NCBI RefSeq assembly: GCF_017873965.1
Contig: NZ_JAGGKT010000006.1
Span: 1 to 64,000 of the forward strand
DNA from: Ammoniphilus resinae
Lineage (GTDB): Bacteria; Bacillota; Bacilli; Aneurinibacillales; RAOX-1
Length of the DNA: 64,000 nt
Direction of reading: 5' to 3'
Position 1 is the stretch's first letter. Each line of letters starts with the position of its first letter. The notes beneath the pieces were generated by a model. That model searched no databases and was not told the DNA's origin. It saw only the letters and a program-made list of their open reading frames with translations. This document shows, piece by piece, positions 46,141-59,081 of the stretch. The translations under genes and the position numbers were made by a program.

Positions 46141-46518
46141 TTACAGACTCCCTTTTGAATCATCCTCGGTTAATGCTTTTTCGTATACTTTCGCCTTTTT
46201 CAAACAATGCACTAAACTATCAGCTACCTCCTGGTAGCCCATTTCCGCGACCGGACCTCTGGCAATCACAATCAGATCACCCGTCCACTTGATCGATGAA
46301 AGGTTTAATCGCAACGCTTCTCGAATAAGCCGTTTAATTCGATTACGTACAACAGCTTTTCCTAACTTTTTACTGACAGATATGCCTATTTTCAGTTGGT
46401 CTTGTCCCTCTTTTGGCAGAACATAGATGACAAACTGTCGATTAGCAGTCGATCTTCCTTTTTGAAAGACCTTTTGAAAATCATCCTGATCCCGCAAACG
46501 AAACTTACTTTTCAGCAT
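46141..46518 (-). CDS. rnpA: Ribonuclease P protein component RnpA
   Basis: 125 residues, basic. FRLRDQDDFQKVFQKGRS opens it and GKAVVRNRIKRLIREALR is the RNA-binding RNR signature near residue 60. It partners the RNase P RNA in tRNA 5' maturation. ATG at MLKSKF with GGAG 9 nt upstream; the TTG one codon earlier is less likely. Confidence 0.95.
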   Translation of the reverse strand: MLKSKFRLRDQDDFQKVFQKGRSTANRQFVIYVLPKEGQDQLKIGISVSKKLGKAVVRNRIKRLIREALRLNLSSIKWTGDLIVIARGPVAEMGYQEVADSLVHCLKKAKVYEKALTEDDSKGSL

Positions 46519-46647
46519 CAAACATTTCTCCTATCCTCTTAAGTTTCCGCAAACACCACCATGTCCAACATGTATATATGAAACTTTACCTATTATGGGA
46601 TAGAAGGTGCACGCTTAAACTTAAAAAAAGATGACAAATTGGAGAAA

Positions 46648-46666
46648 GGCCACTATAAAAGTGGCC
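46648..46666 (-). terminator. Hairpin directly after rpmH
   Basis: GGCCACT/AGTGGCC with a 5-base loop follows the rpmH stop, with TTTCTCC after it. It may attenuate rather than fully end transcription into rnpA. Confidence 0.65.
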
Positions 46667-46800
46667 TATGCAGATAATACTTTTCTACCTTTTTGGCGAC
46701 GAGCAGCAAGAACTTTACGTCCGTTCTTTGTGCTCATTCTTTTGCGGAACCCGTGAACTTTTTTCCGTTTACGATTGTTTGGATTAAAAGTTGGTTTCAT
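46666..46800 (-). CDS. rpmH: Large ribosomal subunit protein bL34
   Basis: 44 residues, highly basic, starting [17 protein letters not shown] and ending [24 protein letters not shown] lies 6 nt upstream of this ATG; a longer frame is rejected. First leftward gene from oriC. Confidence 0.97.
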   Translation of the reverse strand: MKPTFNPNNRKRKKVHGFRKRMSTKNGRKVLAARRQKGRKVLSA

Positions 46801-47394
46801 TATATCCACCTCCCCTGAGGAATAAGCCAATACATTAGGCATTCTCAAATATTATATGGGTCAGCCTATCTGATGTCAAGAACCAGGTGAAAACCACTTG
46901 CTGGTATTTCCTTCTTCAGTCCCTTTTTTATTCCTTTACAACGAAGCTAAAAAACTGTATCACTCCCTATTAATACAGTTATGGAACGCCTGAATCTTCT
47001 GGTGAATTATTTCCCAAACAGGTTTGTGGAAAACCATGAAACAAATTTCAACCTGTATCGACATTTTATACCATGCAGTTTCCACAAGTTATGGTGCTGT
47101 GAACAAAAAATTACCACAATCTGTAGTAATTGTGGATAAGGTGTCAAAATCCATTGATTGTCCGTGTTTTATCTGCTATCATAAATGTGTTTTAACGCGT
47201 GGAAAAGGGAGTGGTGGAAGAGTGTTATCCACACCTTGTGGATGAATTTGTGGACAACTTATCCACGGCTGTGCGCGTTTTTTTCGGTTACATTGTGGAT
47301 TATGGGCGAAATTTGTCGTAACTCCATCTTCATAAAGAATTGATCATATAAAAAATCTCCACAAAGATTGTGCATAAGTGTTGGGGGGAAAGAA
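46801..47394. other. oriC, upstream part: DnaA-box region between rpmH and dnaA
   Basis: No gene. DnaA boxes include exact TGTGGATAA (47131-47139) and TTATCCACA (47225-47233). One-mismatch boxes lie at 47025-47033, 47237-47245, 47249-47257, 47259-47267, 47294-47302 and 47369-47377. The densest part (47225-47302) holds five boxes in 78 bp. This corresponds to the incA/incB part of the bipartite bacillus origin and also covers the dnaA promoter, so dnaA is probably autoregulated. Confidence 0.9.
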
Positions 47395-48744
47395 ATGAAA
47401 GCAATTAAAACATTATGGGAAAAAGCCCTTTCCATAATTGAAACGAAATTAAGCAAGCCCAGTTATGAGACCTGGTTAAAGTCTACAAAGGCAACAGTGC
47501 TGGATGAAGATACACTGTTCATCACAGCGCCCAATGAGTTTTCGCGTGACTGGCTAGAGTCGCGTTATGCGGATTTGATTACGGAAACATTATATGAAAT
47601 CACCGGCGAAAATATGAAAATAAAAATTGTCACGTCTGAGCCGGACCCAAATTTTGATACCCCGATGCCAAAGCGAGTGGAGGACAAAAAAAATATCACT
47701 CCTGAAGAATCTCCTGGCAGTCTGTTAAATTCAAAATATGTTTTTGATACCTTTGTTATTGGTACAGGAAACCGCTTCGCCCATGCCGCTTCACTCGCCG
47801 TTGCAGAAGCCCCAGCGAAGGCCTATAATCCTTTATTTATTTATGGTGGCGTAGGACTTGGGAAAACCCATTTGATGCATGCGATCGGTCATTATGTATT
47901 GGAACATAATCCATCGGCTAAGGTTGTTTACCTTTCCTCGGAGAAATTTACGAATGAATTTATCAACAGTATCCGGGATAATAAAGCCGTCGATTTTCGC
48001 AATAAGTATCGCAATGTAGATGTCCTTTTGATTGACGATATTCAATTTTTAGCGGGAAAAGAACAAACCCAAGAGGAATTTTTCCATACATTTAACGCTT
48101 TGCATGACGAGAGCAAACAAATTGTTATTTCTAGCGATCGTCCACCAAAGGAAATTCCAACACTAGAGGACAGGCTGCGCTCTCGTTTTGAGTGGGGATT
48201 AATTACAGATATTCAGCCACCGGATCTAGAGACGAGAATTGCTATCCTACGCAAAAAGGCCAAAGCAGAAAATTTGGATATTCCCAATGAAGTCATGGTC
48301 TATATCGCCAATCAAATTGATACAAACATTCGTGAATTGGAAGGGGCGTTAATCCGAGTCGTTGCCTATTCTTCCCTGATTAATCGGGATGTTGATGCGG
48401 AGCTTGCTGCGGAGGCGCTGAAAGATATCATTCCATCAAGCAAGCCGAAAATCATTACAATTATTGATATTCAAAAGGTTGTTGGAGAGCATTTCGGACT
48501 GAAGTTAGAAGATTTTAAAGCAAAAAAACGCAATCGGTCCGTGGCCTTTCCAAGGCAAATTGCCATGTATTTATCAAGGGAACTGACCGAGCATTCCTTA
48601 CCTAAAATCGGTGAGGAGTTTGGGGGACGTGACCATACGACAGTTATTCATGCGAACGAAAAAATCACGACAACCTTGAAAAATGATCCAAACTTGCAAG
48701 ACACCATTAAAGAATTGATTGAAAAAATTAAAAACCTGAAATAA
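47395..48744 (+). CDS. dnaA: Chromosomal replication initiator DnaA
   Basis: 449 residues. Domain I (1-90), a short linker, AAA+ domain III with [15 protein letters not shown] near residue 153 and LLIDDIQFL, then DNA-binding domain IV with the DnaA signature [11 protein letters not shown] near the C-terminus. It binds the boxes on both sides of its own gene and melts the origin. The ATG at MKAIKTLW has GGGGGGAAAGAA upstream; the ORF start nine codons earlier is rejected. Confidence 0.98.
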   Translation: MKAIKTLWEKALSIIETKLSKPSYETWLKSTKATVLDEDTLFITAPNEFSRDWLESRYADLITETLYEITGENMKIKIVTSEPDPNFDTPMPKRVEDKKNITPEESPGSLLNSKYVFDTFVIGTGNRFAHAASLAVAEAPAKAYNPLFIYGGVGLGKTHLMHAIGHYVLEHNPSAKVVYLSSEKFTNEFINSIRDNKAVDFRNKYRNVDVLLIDDIQFLAGKEQTQEEFFHTFNALHDESKQIVISSDRPPKEIPTLEDRLRSRFEWGLITDIQPPDLETRIAILRKKAKAENLDIPNEVMVYIANQIDTNIRELEGALIRVVAYSSLINRDVDAELAAEALKDIIPSSKPKIITIIDIQKVVGEHFGLKLEDFKAKKRNRSVAFPRQIAMYLSRELTEHSLPKIGEEFGGRDHTTVIHANEKITTTLKNDPNLQDTIKELIEKIKNLK

Positions 48745-48782
48745 AAATTATCTACTTTTTAACTCCCAGGTAAAGGGCAGTC

Positions 48783-48900
48783 TAACCACAACCTATCCAC
48801 ATGTGAATAGACTGTTCCTTTTTTATGTCAGGGCAGTTTTCCACAAATCCACAGCACCTATTACTATTACTGTTAAAAAATAATAAGATATAAGGTATAA
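48783..48900. other. oriC, unwinding part: DnaA boxes, DnaA-trios and AT-rich region
   Basis: CTATCCACA (48793-48801) and TTTTCCACA (48837-48845) are DnaA boxes, and AAATCCACA (48845-48853) is a third, weaker one. A short GC-rich GCAC follows, then CTATTACTATTACTGTTA (48858-48875). On the complementary strand the latter reads 3'-GAT-AAT-GAT-AAT-GAC-AAT, a run of six DnaA-trios. AT-rich DNA continues to about 48914. This is the basal unwinding system layout known from B. subtilis. Confidence 0.88.
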
Positions 48901-48965
48901 TAATATGAGATGTTTTCAGGATTTAGACGGAACAATTTTATTTTTTTAGAAAGGAATATTTTACA

Positions 48966-50108
48966 ATGCACTTACAAATTCATCGCGACCAAATGACACA
49001 TGCCATTAATGACGTGAGTAAGGCGGTCTCTTCGCGAACTACGATTCCCATTCTTACCGGGATTAAAATTTCCAGTCATTCAGAAGGGATCACCTTAACA
49101 GCCAGTGATTCCGATATATCAATTGAATATACGATTCCTTTGGAAGAGGATGGGAACCTCTTTGTAGATATTAAACAGCATGGGAGTATCGTACTCCCTG
49201 CGCGTTATCTCAATGACATCATTCGGAAACTTCCCTCAGAATTTGTTGAACTCCATGTGAATGACCGGTTCTTATCCACGATTCGATCTGGACGATCGGA
49301 ATTTAATTTAAACGGTCTAGATGCAGAGGATTTCCCAAGGCTTCCACAGATAGAAGAGGAAAAGGTCTTTAGTATACAGAGCGATATTTTAAAAATGATG
49401 ATCAAACAGACGGCTTTTGCTGTTTCTACGACAGAAACACGGCCGATTTTAACTGGAATTATGTGGGCTTTGGAGGGGGATCAGCTGCAATTCGTCGCTA
49501 CCGACAGCCACCGTTTGGCCAAAAGGCAAGCCACTGTAGAGGCCTTACCAGAATTAGCCTTTGAAAATATCATTATTCCAGGAAAAAGTCTGCTTGAACT
49601 AAATAAAATCTTACCTGACAATGATTCGCTTATCGATATTGTTGTTACAGACAATCAAATCTTGTTTAAGACCGATCGAATTTTATTTTATTCACGGTTG
49701 CTTAATGGAACCTATCCCGATGTAAACCGGATTATTCCATCACAAAGTAAAACAAATATTATTTTAAACACAAAAGAGTTTTTACATGCGATAGAAAGGG
49801 CATCCTTATTAGCAAAGGATGGTAAAAACAATGTTGTAAAATGCTCCGTCGATTTAGGTGGAGTGATGGAAATTTCATCAACGTCTCCAGAGGTTGGAAA
49901 AGTGACGGATGAAATAGAGATTAAAAGCATAGAGGGGGAGGAGTTAAAGATTTCCTTCAATGCCAAGTACATGCTCGATACGTTGCGTGTGATGGATAGC
50001 GAGGAAGTTCAAATTAGCTTCACCGGTGCGATGAGTCCGTTTATTATCCAGCCTACAGATGCAGAACAAATGCTGTATTTGATTCTTCCTGTTCGAACCT
50101 ATCAATAA
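48966..50108 (+). CDS. dnaN: DNA polymerase III sliding clamp (beta subunit) DnaN
   Basis: 380 residues in three repeated clamp domains. Conserved features include TIPILTGIKI, a FATDSHRLA-type segment and the C-terminal LILPVRTY. It encircles DNA as a dimer and tethers the polymerase and repair enzymes. Follows the unwinding region directly. Confidence 0.97.
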   Translation: MHLQIHRDQMTHAINDVSKAVSSRTTIPILTGIKISSHSEGITLTASDSDISIEYTIPLEEDGNLFVDIKQHGSIVLPARYLNDIIRKLPSEFVELHVNDRFLSTIRSGRSEFNLNGLDAEDFPRLPQIEEEKVFSIQSDILKMMIKQTAFAVSTTETRPILTGIMWALEGDQLQFVATDSHRLAKRQATVEALPELAFENIIIPGKSLLELNKILPDNDSLIDIVVTDNQILFKTDRILFYSRLLNGTYPDVNRIIPSQSKTNIILNTKEFLHAIERASLLAKDGKNNVVKCSVDLGGVMEISSTSPEVGKVTDEIEIKSIEGEELKISFNAKYMLDTLRVMDSEEVQISFTGAMSPFIIQPTDAEQMLYLILPVRTYQ

Positions 50109-50131
50109 GCTAGGATGGAGGTGAGGGTATC

Positions 50132-50353
50132 TTGCAAGAAAAGACAGTCCCGATAGATACAGACTACATTACACTGGGACAGCTGTTAAAATTAACCGAT
50201 GCTGTGAACTCTGGTGGTCAGGTGAAGGCCTTTTTGGCAGAGGCACATATTTTAGTAAATGGGGAAGAAGAGAATCGTCGTGGAAAGAAACTATATCCGG
50301 AAGATCGCGTCGAGATCAATGGTCTTCATTCCTTCGTGATTGCTCGTTCTTAG
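50132..50353 (+). CDS. yaaA: S4-domain RNA-binding protein YaaA (RlbA)
   Basis: 73 residues with an S4 RNA-binding fold (LGQLLKLTDAVNSGGQVKAF ... VNGEEENRRGKKLYPEDRVEI). It is the small protein always between dnaN and recF, linked to ribosome assembly. Start is TTG with GGAGGTG 9 nt upstream; 23 bp after dnaN. Confidence 0.92.
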   Translation: MQEKTVPIDTDYITLGQLLKLTDAVNSGGQVKAFLAEAHILVNGEEENRRGKKLYPEDRVEINGLHSFVIARS

Positions 50354-50384
50354 TACTAGCGTAAGCCAAGGGAGGACGAGAAAC

Positions 50385-51500
50385 TTGTTTTTGAAGGAAT
50401 TGGAAATTAAGCAGTATCGAAATTATAGCTATCAAAACCTTTTCTTTACGAAACCGATTACCTTGTTTCTTGGTCAGAATGCCCAAGGAAAAACCAATTT
50501 GATGGAATCCATCTATGTGTTGGCAATGACGAAGTCTCATCGCTCAACGAAAAATAAAGAATGGATTGCCTGGGAAGAGCAATACAGTTGGATCAAGGGG
50601 CAGATTGAACGAAAAAGAGGACCTCTGCGTTTGGAAATTCAGTTGACTGAAAAAGGAAAAAAGGCGAAAATAAATGGATTGGAGCAAAAAAAGTTGAGCG
50701 ACTATATCGGTGCGCTCAATATTGTTATGTTTGCTCCGGAAGATTTAAGTATTGTAAAAGGTTCGCCGCAGCAGAGAAGAAGGTTCCTGGATATGGAACT
50801 TGGACAGATCTCTCCGATGTATTTGCACCACTTAGCTCAATATCAAAAGGTTACCAGCCAAAGAAACCAATGGCTGAAGGAATCCACGAAAAATAAAGGA
50901 TTTGCAGACCTGCTAGAGATTCTTAATCTGCAGATGGCGGAGCTTGCGATCAGGCTGACGGTAAAGCGGTTGGAATTCCTGGTAAAGATGGAAAAATGGG
51001 CTGGTGAGATCCATCAAAATATAACCCAAGGAAGAGAGCATTTGACTATCAAATACCAACCTTCCTTTCAAATAGATCCTAATGCTTCTTTCGATGATTT
51101 GACAGAAGCTTATCTTGTTCAGTTGGCCAAGCTAAAAGAAAGAGAAATCTCCCGAGGCACCAGTCTTCTTGGGCCACATCGAGATGATTTTCATTTTTAT
51201 ATCAATCAAAATAATGTGCAGCAATTCGGCTCACAAGGGCAGCAGCGAACAGCAGCGCTTTCTCTTAAATTAGCAGAAATCCAATTGATTTATGAAGAGG
51301 TAGGAGAATATCCAATTCTACTACTGGATGATGTTTTGTCAGAATTGGATGCTTCACGGCAAACACACCTGCTTGATGCGATTAAGGACAAAGTACAGAC
51401 TTTTGTCACGGCCACTGGTGTAGAAGGGTTGAAACATCAAACTATTGAAGAAGCTTCCGTATTCCGCATTCACGCGGGCGAAGCCACTCAGGAGAAATGA
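50385..51500 (+). CDS. recF: Recombination mediator RecF
   Basis: 371 residues. Walker A GQNAQGKTNLMESIY near residue 30, signature GSQGQQRTAALSLKLAE, and Walker B LLLDDVLSELD near residue 310 mark an SMC-like ATPase. It helps load RecA at gaps. Start is a TTG with GGGAGG 9 nt upstream; the frame continues upstream to 50340 but overlaps yaaA without a ribosome site. Confidence 0.95.
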   Translation: MFLKELEIKQYRNYSYQNLFFTKPITLFLGQNAQGKTNLMESIYVLAMTKSHRSTKNKEWIAWEEQYSWIKGQIERKRGPLRLEIQLTEKGKKAKINGLEQKKLSDYIGALNIVMFAPEDLSIVKGSPQQRRRFLDMELGQISPMYLHHLAQYQKVTSQRNQWLKESTKNKGFADLLEILNLQMAELAIRLTVKRLEFLVKMEKWAGEIHQNITQGREHLTIKYQPSFQIDPNASFDDLTEAYLVQLAKLKEREISRGTSLLGPHRDDFHFYINQNNVQQFGSQGQQRTAALSLKLAEIQLIYEEVGEYPILLLDDVLSELDASRQTHLLDAIKDKVQTFVTATGVEGLKHQTIEEASVFRIHAGEATQEK

Positions 51501-51509
51501 GGTCGATGT

Positions 51510-53683
<2,174 letters not shown>

Positions 53684-53706
53684 GCAACTAACGGAGGGAT
53701 AGTGGA

Positions 53707-56214
53707 ATGGCTGAACAGGAACGTTCCAGAATTATCGACCGTAATATTTCCCAGGAGATGCGCGAGTCCTTTCTTGGTTATGCGATGAGCGTAATCGTAA
53801 GCCGTGCCTTGCCTGATGTCAGAGACGGTCTGAAACCCGTTCATCGACGGATCTTATTTGCGATGAATGAGATGGGGATGACACCAGATAAACCCTATAA
53901 GAAATCAGCGAGGATTGTCGGGGATGTCATCGGTAAATATCATCCACACGGAGATTCTGCGGTTTATGAAACGATGGTGAGAATGGCACAGGATTTCTCC
54001 TATCGTTATCCCTTGGTGGATGGACACGGAAACTTCGGATCCATCGATGGCGATTCCGCGGCAGCCATGCGTTATACAGAGGCTCGTCTGTCAAAGATTG
54101 CCACGGAGCTGTTGCGAGATATCAACAAGGATACGATTGATTACGGGCCAAACTATGATGGAAATGAAAAGGAACCATTGGTGTTGCCTGCTCGTTTCCC
54201 CAACTTGCTGGTGAACGGCGCGGCAGGGATTGCAGTTGGAATGGCAACGAATATTCCTCCCCATAATTTAGGGGAAGTCATCGATGGGGTTCTCTTATTG
54301 ATTGAACATGAGGAAATTACCATTCGTGATTTGATCGAAACTATTAAAGGTCCTGATTTCCCAACGGGCGCACAAATTATGGGGCGCAGCGGGATTTATC
54401 AGGCGTATGAAACGGGACGTGGATCGATTACGGTTCGGGCGAAAACGACCATTGAGGAACACAATGGAAAACATCGAATTATCGTGGATGAAATTCCTTA
54501 CCAGGTAAACAAGGCGAAACTCATTGAACGGATCGCCGAATTGGTTCGCGATAAGAAAATCGATGGCATTACGGATCTGCGCGATGAATCAGACCGTAAC
54601 GGGATGCGGATTGTAATTGAAATGCGCCGGGATATCAATCCACAGGTTTTATTAAACAATCTATTTAAGCATACCGCCTTGCAGACGACATTTGGTGTGA
54701 ATATGTTGGCCTTGGTCAATGGTCACCCAAGAACGCTTAATCTAAAGGAAATGCTTACACATTATCTGGACCATCAACGTGTCGTCATTCGCCGCAGGAC
54801 CGAGTTCGAACTGCGGAAGGCGGAAGCGCGCGCACATATTCTGGAAGGTCTGCGAATTGCCCTCGACCATATTGATGAAATCATCACCCTGATTCGCTCT
54901 TCGAGAACAACGGAAGAAGCACGCAATGGGTTAATCGAGCGGTTCTCTTTAAGTCATGAACAGGCGCAAGCGATCCTAGATATGCGCTTACAGCGTTTAA
55001 CCGGATTAGAACGTGACAAGATTGAAGAAGAATACCAGGAATTGGTCAAGTTAATCGCTGAGCTTAAAGAAATCTTGGGCGATGAAAATAAAATTCTTGC
55101 TATCATCAAGGAAGAGTTAACCGAGGTTAAGGAAAAATATGCGGACCCGCGTCGTACAGAAGTGATGGCTGCTGCAGATGCCATTGAAATTGAAGACCTT
55201 ATTCCAGAAGAGGAAGTTTGCATTACCTTAACCCATACGGGGTATATCAAGCGTCTTCCAGCTTCCACCTATCGCAGTCAACGCCGTGGGGGAAGAGGGA
55301 TTCAAGGGGCGGAAACGAAGGAAAATGACTTTGTACAAAATCTATTCGTTACCAATTCCCATAATTATCTTCTCATCTTCACGAACCGCGGGAAGGTTTA
55401 TCGGTTAAAGGCCTATGAGGTTCCCGAGTTGGGTCGGACGGCAAGAGGGACGCCGATCATCAACTTGATTCAGATTGAACAGGGGGAACAGGTAAAAGCA
55501 GTCATTCCTGTGAAGGATTTTGAAGAGGAAAACCGATTCCTGTTTTTCGCCACTAGGCAGGGGATTGTGAAACGGACCGAATTAAATGCCTTTGAACATA
55601 TTCGCAGAGGCGGTCTCTTCGCCATTAATGTCAAAGAAGAGGATGAACTGATCGGGGTCATCTTAACCGATGGTAATCAGGACATCATCATGGGAACGAA
55701 GGATGGCATGTCGATCCGCTTTCATGAACAGGATGTACGTTCAATGGGAAGAACTGCTACCGGCGTTAAAGGAATTACTCTCGATTCTGGGGATGAGGTC
55801 ATTGATGCGGATATGGTGGGCGACAATACGGATGTATTGATTGTCACTGCCGGAGGATATGGAAAACGCACGCCGATCGACGAATACCGTGTCCAGACTC
55901 GTGGTGGAAAAGGGATTAAAACCCTTCACTTGACAGAAAAGAATGGTCATGTCATTGCGCTGAAAGTAGTCAACGAGGAAAATGACTTGATGATTGTCAC
56001 GGTTTCCGGCGTTATTATCCGACTCAATATTAAGGGCATCTCGACGATGGGACGAAATACGCAAGGAGTGCGTTTAATCCGCATTGAGAATGAAGAGGAA
56101 GTTGCGACCGTGGCCAAAGTAGAGTGTTCGGATGATGAGAATGCCGACGAGGATAAAAGTGAGGAAGAAGTAGGACAAGAATTAACTTTGGGAGAAGATA
56201 CGGAAGCGGAATAA
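53707..56214 (+). CDS. gyrA: DNA gyrase subunit A
   Basis: 835 residues. The breakage-reunion domain has catalytic Tyr in [11 protein letters not shown] near residue 122, and the quinolone region [17 protein letters not shown] keeps the sensitive-type Ser and Glu. A coiled coil follows, then a C-terminal beta-pinwheel with the GyrA box QRRGGRG. The last 35 residues are acidic. It lies 23 bp after gyrB. Confidence 0.97.
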   Translation: MAEQERSRIIDRNISQEMRESFLGYAMSVIVSRALPDVRDGLKPVHRRILFAMNEMGMTPDKPYKKSARIVGDVIGKYHPHGDSAVYETMVRMAQDFSYRYPLVDGHGNFGSIDGDSAAAMRYTEARLSKIATELLRDINKDTIDYGPNYDGNEKEPLVLPARFPNLLVNGAAGIAVGMATNIPPHNLGEVIDGVLLLIEHEEITIRDLIETIKGPDFPTGAQIMGRSGIYQAYETGRGSITVRAKTTIEEHNGKHRIIVDEIPYQVNKAKLIERIAELVRDKKIDGITDLRDESDRNGMRIVIEMRRDINPQVLLNNLFKHTALQTTFGVNMLALVNGHPRTLNLKEMLTHYLDHQRVVIRRRTEFELRKAEARAHILEGLRIALDHIDEIITLIRSSRTTEEARNGLIERFSLSHEQAQAILDMRLQRLTGLERDKIEEEYQELVKLIAELKEILGDENKILAIIKEELTEVKEKYADPRRTEVMAAADAIEIEDLIPEEEVCITLTHTGYIKRLPASTYRSQRRGGRGIQGAETKENDFVQNLFVTNSHNYLLIFTNRGKVYRLKAYEVPELGRTARGTPIINLIQIEQGEQVKAVIPVKDFEEENRFLFFATRQGIVKRTELNAFEHIRRGGLFAINVKEEDELIGVILTDGNQDIIMGTKDGMSIRFHEQDVRSMGRTATGVKGITLDSGDEVIDADMVGDNTDVLIVTAGGYGKRTPIDEYRVQTRGGKGIKTLHLTEKNGHVIALKVVNEENDLMIVTVSGVIIRLNIKGISTMGRNTQGVRLIRIENEEEVATVAKVECSDDENADEDKSEEEVGQELTLGEDTEAE

Positions 56215-56221
56215 GGAAGGG

Positions 56222-56243
56222 AGGTACTCAACTATGAGTACCT
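56222..56243. terminator. Bidirectional terminator between gyrA and yaaC
   Basis: AGGTACTCA/TGAGTACCT is a perfect 9-bp stem with a 4-base loop, followed by TTTTCTT on the plus strand, between convergent genes. Confidence 0.82.
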
Positions 56244-56247
56244 TTTC

Positions 56248-57309
56248 TTATCTTGTTTCAAAAATAAATCGTTCACTAAACAAAAGGTCTAAAATCATGT
56301 TGGGAAACTTACGCTGACTTATATTTAAAAACTCATGAATGATAAACATTTCCTCTGACGTAAAAGAAAAGACGATCTCTCCCCAAAGCTCTGTTTCATA
56401 ACGACAGAGCATACCCAGGATATACATGATTAAAAAATGGGCTGTCAGTTCGGGGATGTGGGAATGGGACTGCTGATACTGAAAAAAATGGTTTCCCTTG
56501 TAATCTTGAATAAATAAGTGGTTTTCAAATCCGTTTGGCGATTCAAACACATGAATTTTCTCCGGGTGATCCCAGCTCAAACGAATAATCCCTTGCGGGG
56601 TTTCAATCGGATGGTGAATAAACCTAGCTTTTCCCGTGTTATACCGATTGAGGAAGGAGATGAATCCTTCGTATGTCAGATGAAAATGATCCAGTACGCT
56701 TTCTGAAAGGTAAAAAGTCGTCACGGGAGAGGTATAATCGATATGCTTCGACAGATGCAGAGGAAGCAGGGAAACCTCGTGATACGTCTTTTCATAGCTC
56801 TCCTTTAACTCGGGGATGATGGATAATAATTGCTTGATCTTAATCTTCTCCCCAATCATATGTTGACTTTCGAATAGCTGAGTGATCAAGGGAAATAGGC
56901 CTTCCTTTTGCACCTTTACTTCATCTTCTGAAAACGTGTAATCTGACTTTTTCAGTTTCCTGCTCGTTACCCCATGCTGAAGCACTTTGGAGTGTGCCGG
57001 GTAATGCGGATCAGCGGTGAGGATTACGGCTTTTAAAAAACTAACCATGCCATAATATAACAAAAGCGGTTTCACTAAAATATTACTCGATTGTGCGGCA
57101 GAATAATATTCCTTTCCTTGTTTGATATTATAGATAAATTTTTGTGTGTTTTGAAAGGCATATTTAGAGGCTTCCTCACCGAAAGGGACTCGGTAAAACT
57201 GGGTTAGAAAATCCTTCACGTGGGGCTCGCTCTCAAAGTAAACAAACATGCTCCAGATTTTTTCCAATGGGTTTTCGCAAGTGATTCGATGAATTCTTTT
57301 CACAAACAT
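56248..57309 (-). CDS. yaaC: YaaC family protein
   Basis: About 353 residues, soluble, with the YaaC-type N-terminus (VYFESEPHVKDFLTQFYR) and central KPLLLYYGMVSFLKAV. The sequence has no catalytic motif I can name; function unknown. It is convergent to gyrA, the conserved bacillus placement between gyrA and guaB. The ATG at MFVKRI is used; two ATG/TTG codons a few residues upstream are possible, since no strong ribosome site is visible. Confidence 0.82.
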   Translation of the reverse strand: MFVKRIHRITCENPLEKIWSMFVYFESEPHVKDFLTQFYRVPFGEEASKYAFQNTQKFIYNIKQGKEYYSAAQSSNILVKPLLLYYGMVSFLKAVILTADPHYPAHSKVLQHGVTSRKLKKSDYTFSEDEVKVQKEGLFPLITQLFESQHMIGEKIKIKQLLSIIPELKESYEKTYHEVSLLPLHLSKHIDYTSPVTTFYLSESVLDHFHLTYEGFISFLNRYNTGKARFIHHPIETPQGIIRLSWDHPEKIHVFESPNGFENHLFIQDYKGNHFFQYQQSHSHIPELTAHFLIMYILGMLCRYETELWGEIVFSFTSEEMFIIHEFLNISQRKFPNMILDLLFSERFIFETR

Positions 57310-57385
57310 CACCATTTCTCGCAATATTCGTTAAAACGTTTTATTGGCATTAAATTCTCCTGTATTTTTCTCTATTTTGTGTTCA

Positions 57386-57440
57386 AATCGCGAACAATAT
57401 AAGACGTATCTTGACAGAAAAATATGGGTTTTGTTAAACT
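57386..57440 (+). promoter_or_regulatory. guaB promoter region with one PurBox-like sequence
   Basis: TTGACA (57411-57416) and TAAACT (57435-57440) are 18 bp apart. AATCGCGAACAAT (57386-57398) upstream resembles a single PurBox. A convergent partner box is not visible, so PurR control is uncertain. Confidence 0.5.
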
Positions 57441-57460
57441 ACGTCTAATTCATTTTGTAA

Positions 57461-58939
<1,479 letters not shown>

Positions 58940-58970
58940 GTCGGGAATTTTCCCGGCTTTTTCTTTTGGC
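58940..58970 (+). terminator. guaB terminator
   Basis: CGGGAATTTTCCCGG stem-loop followed by TTTTTCTTTT. Confidence 0.8.
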
Positions 58971-58989
58971 CCCCCACACTTTGGTCCTA

Positions 58990-59040
58990 GAACACGAACC
59001 GTTTTTTCGGATGTTCGTAATGGACAAGCTATGGTACAAT
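58990..59040 (+). promoter_or_regulatory. dacA promoter with convergent PurBox-like pair
   Basis: ACGAAC (58994-58999) and GTTCGT (59013-59018) have flanks like those of the purA boxes (AACACGAAC and TGTTCGTAATGG), but the cores are 13 bp apart against 25 at purA. TACAAT (59035-59040) is a likely -10, and the second box overlaps the -35 position. It would place dacA and perhaps pdxST under a purine-responsive or PurR-like regulator. Confidence 0.45.
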
Positions 59041-59081
59041 GTTCATTGGTTTAAATTTTGATTAGAGAGGTGAAATAGGGT

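Noticed and set aside
46801-47394. Open frame at 47024-47245 within the origin
   Set aside because: It overlaps the DnaA-box cluster, has no ribosome site and no recognisable protein.
50340-50384. Longer recF start overlapping yaaA
   Set aside because: No ribosome site and the N-terminus would not match the family; the TTG at 50385 has both.
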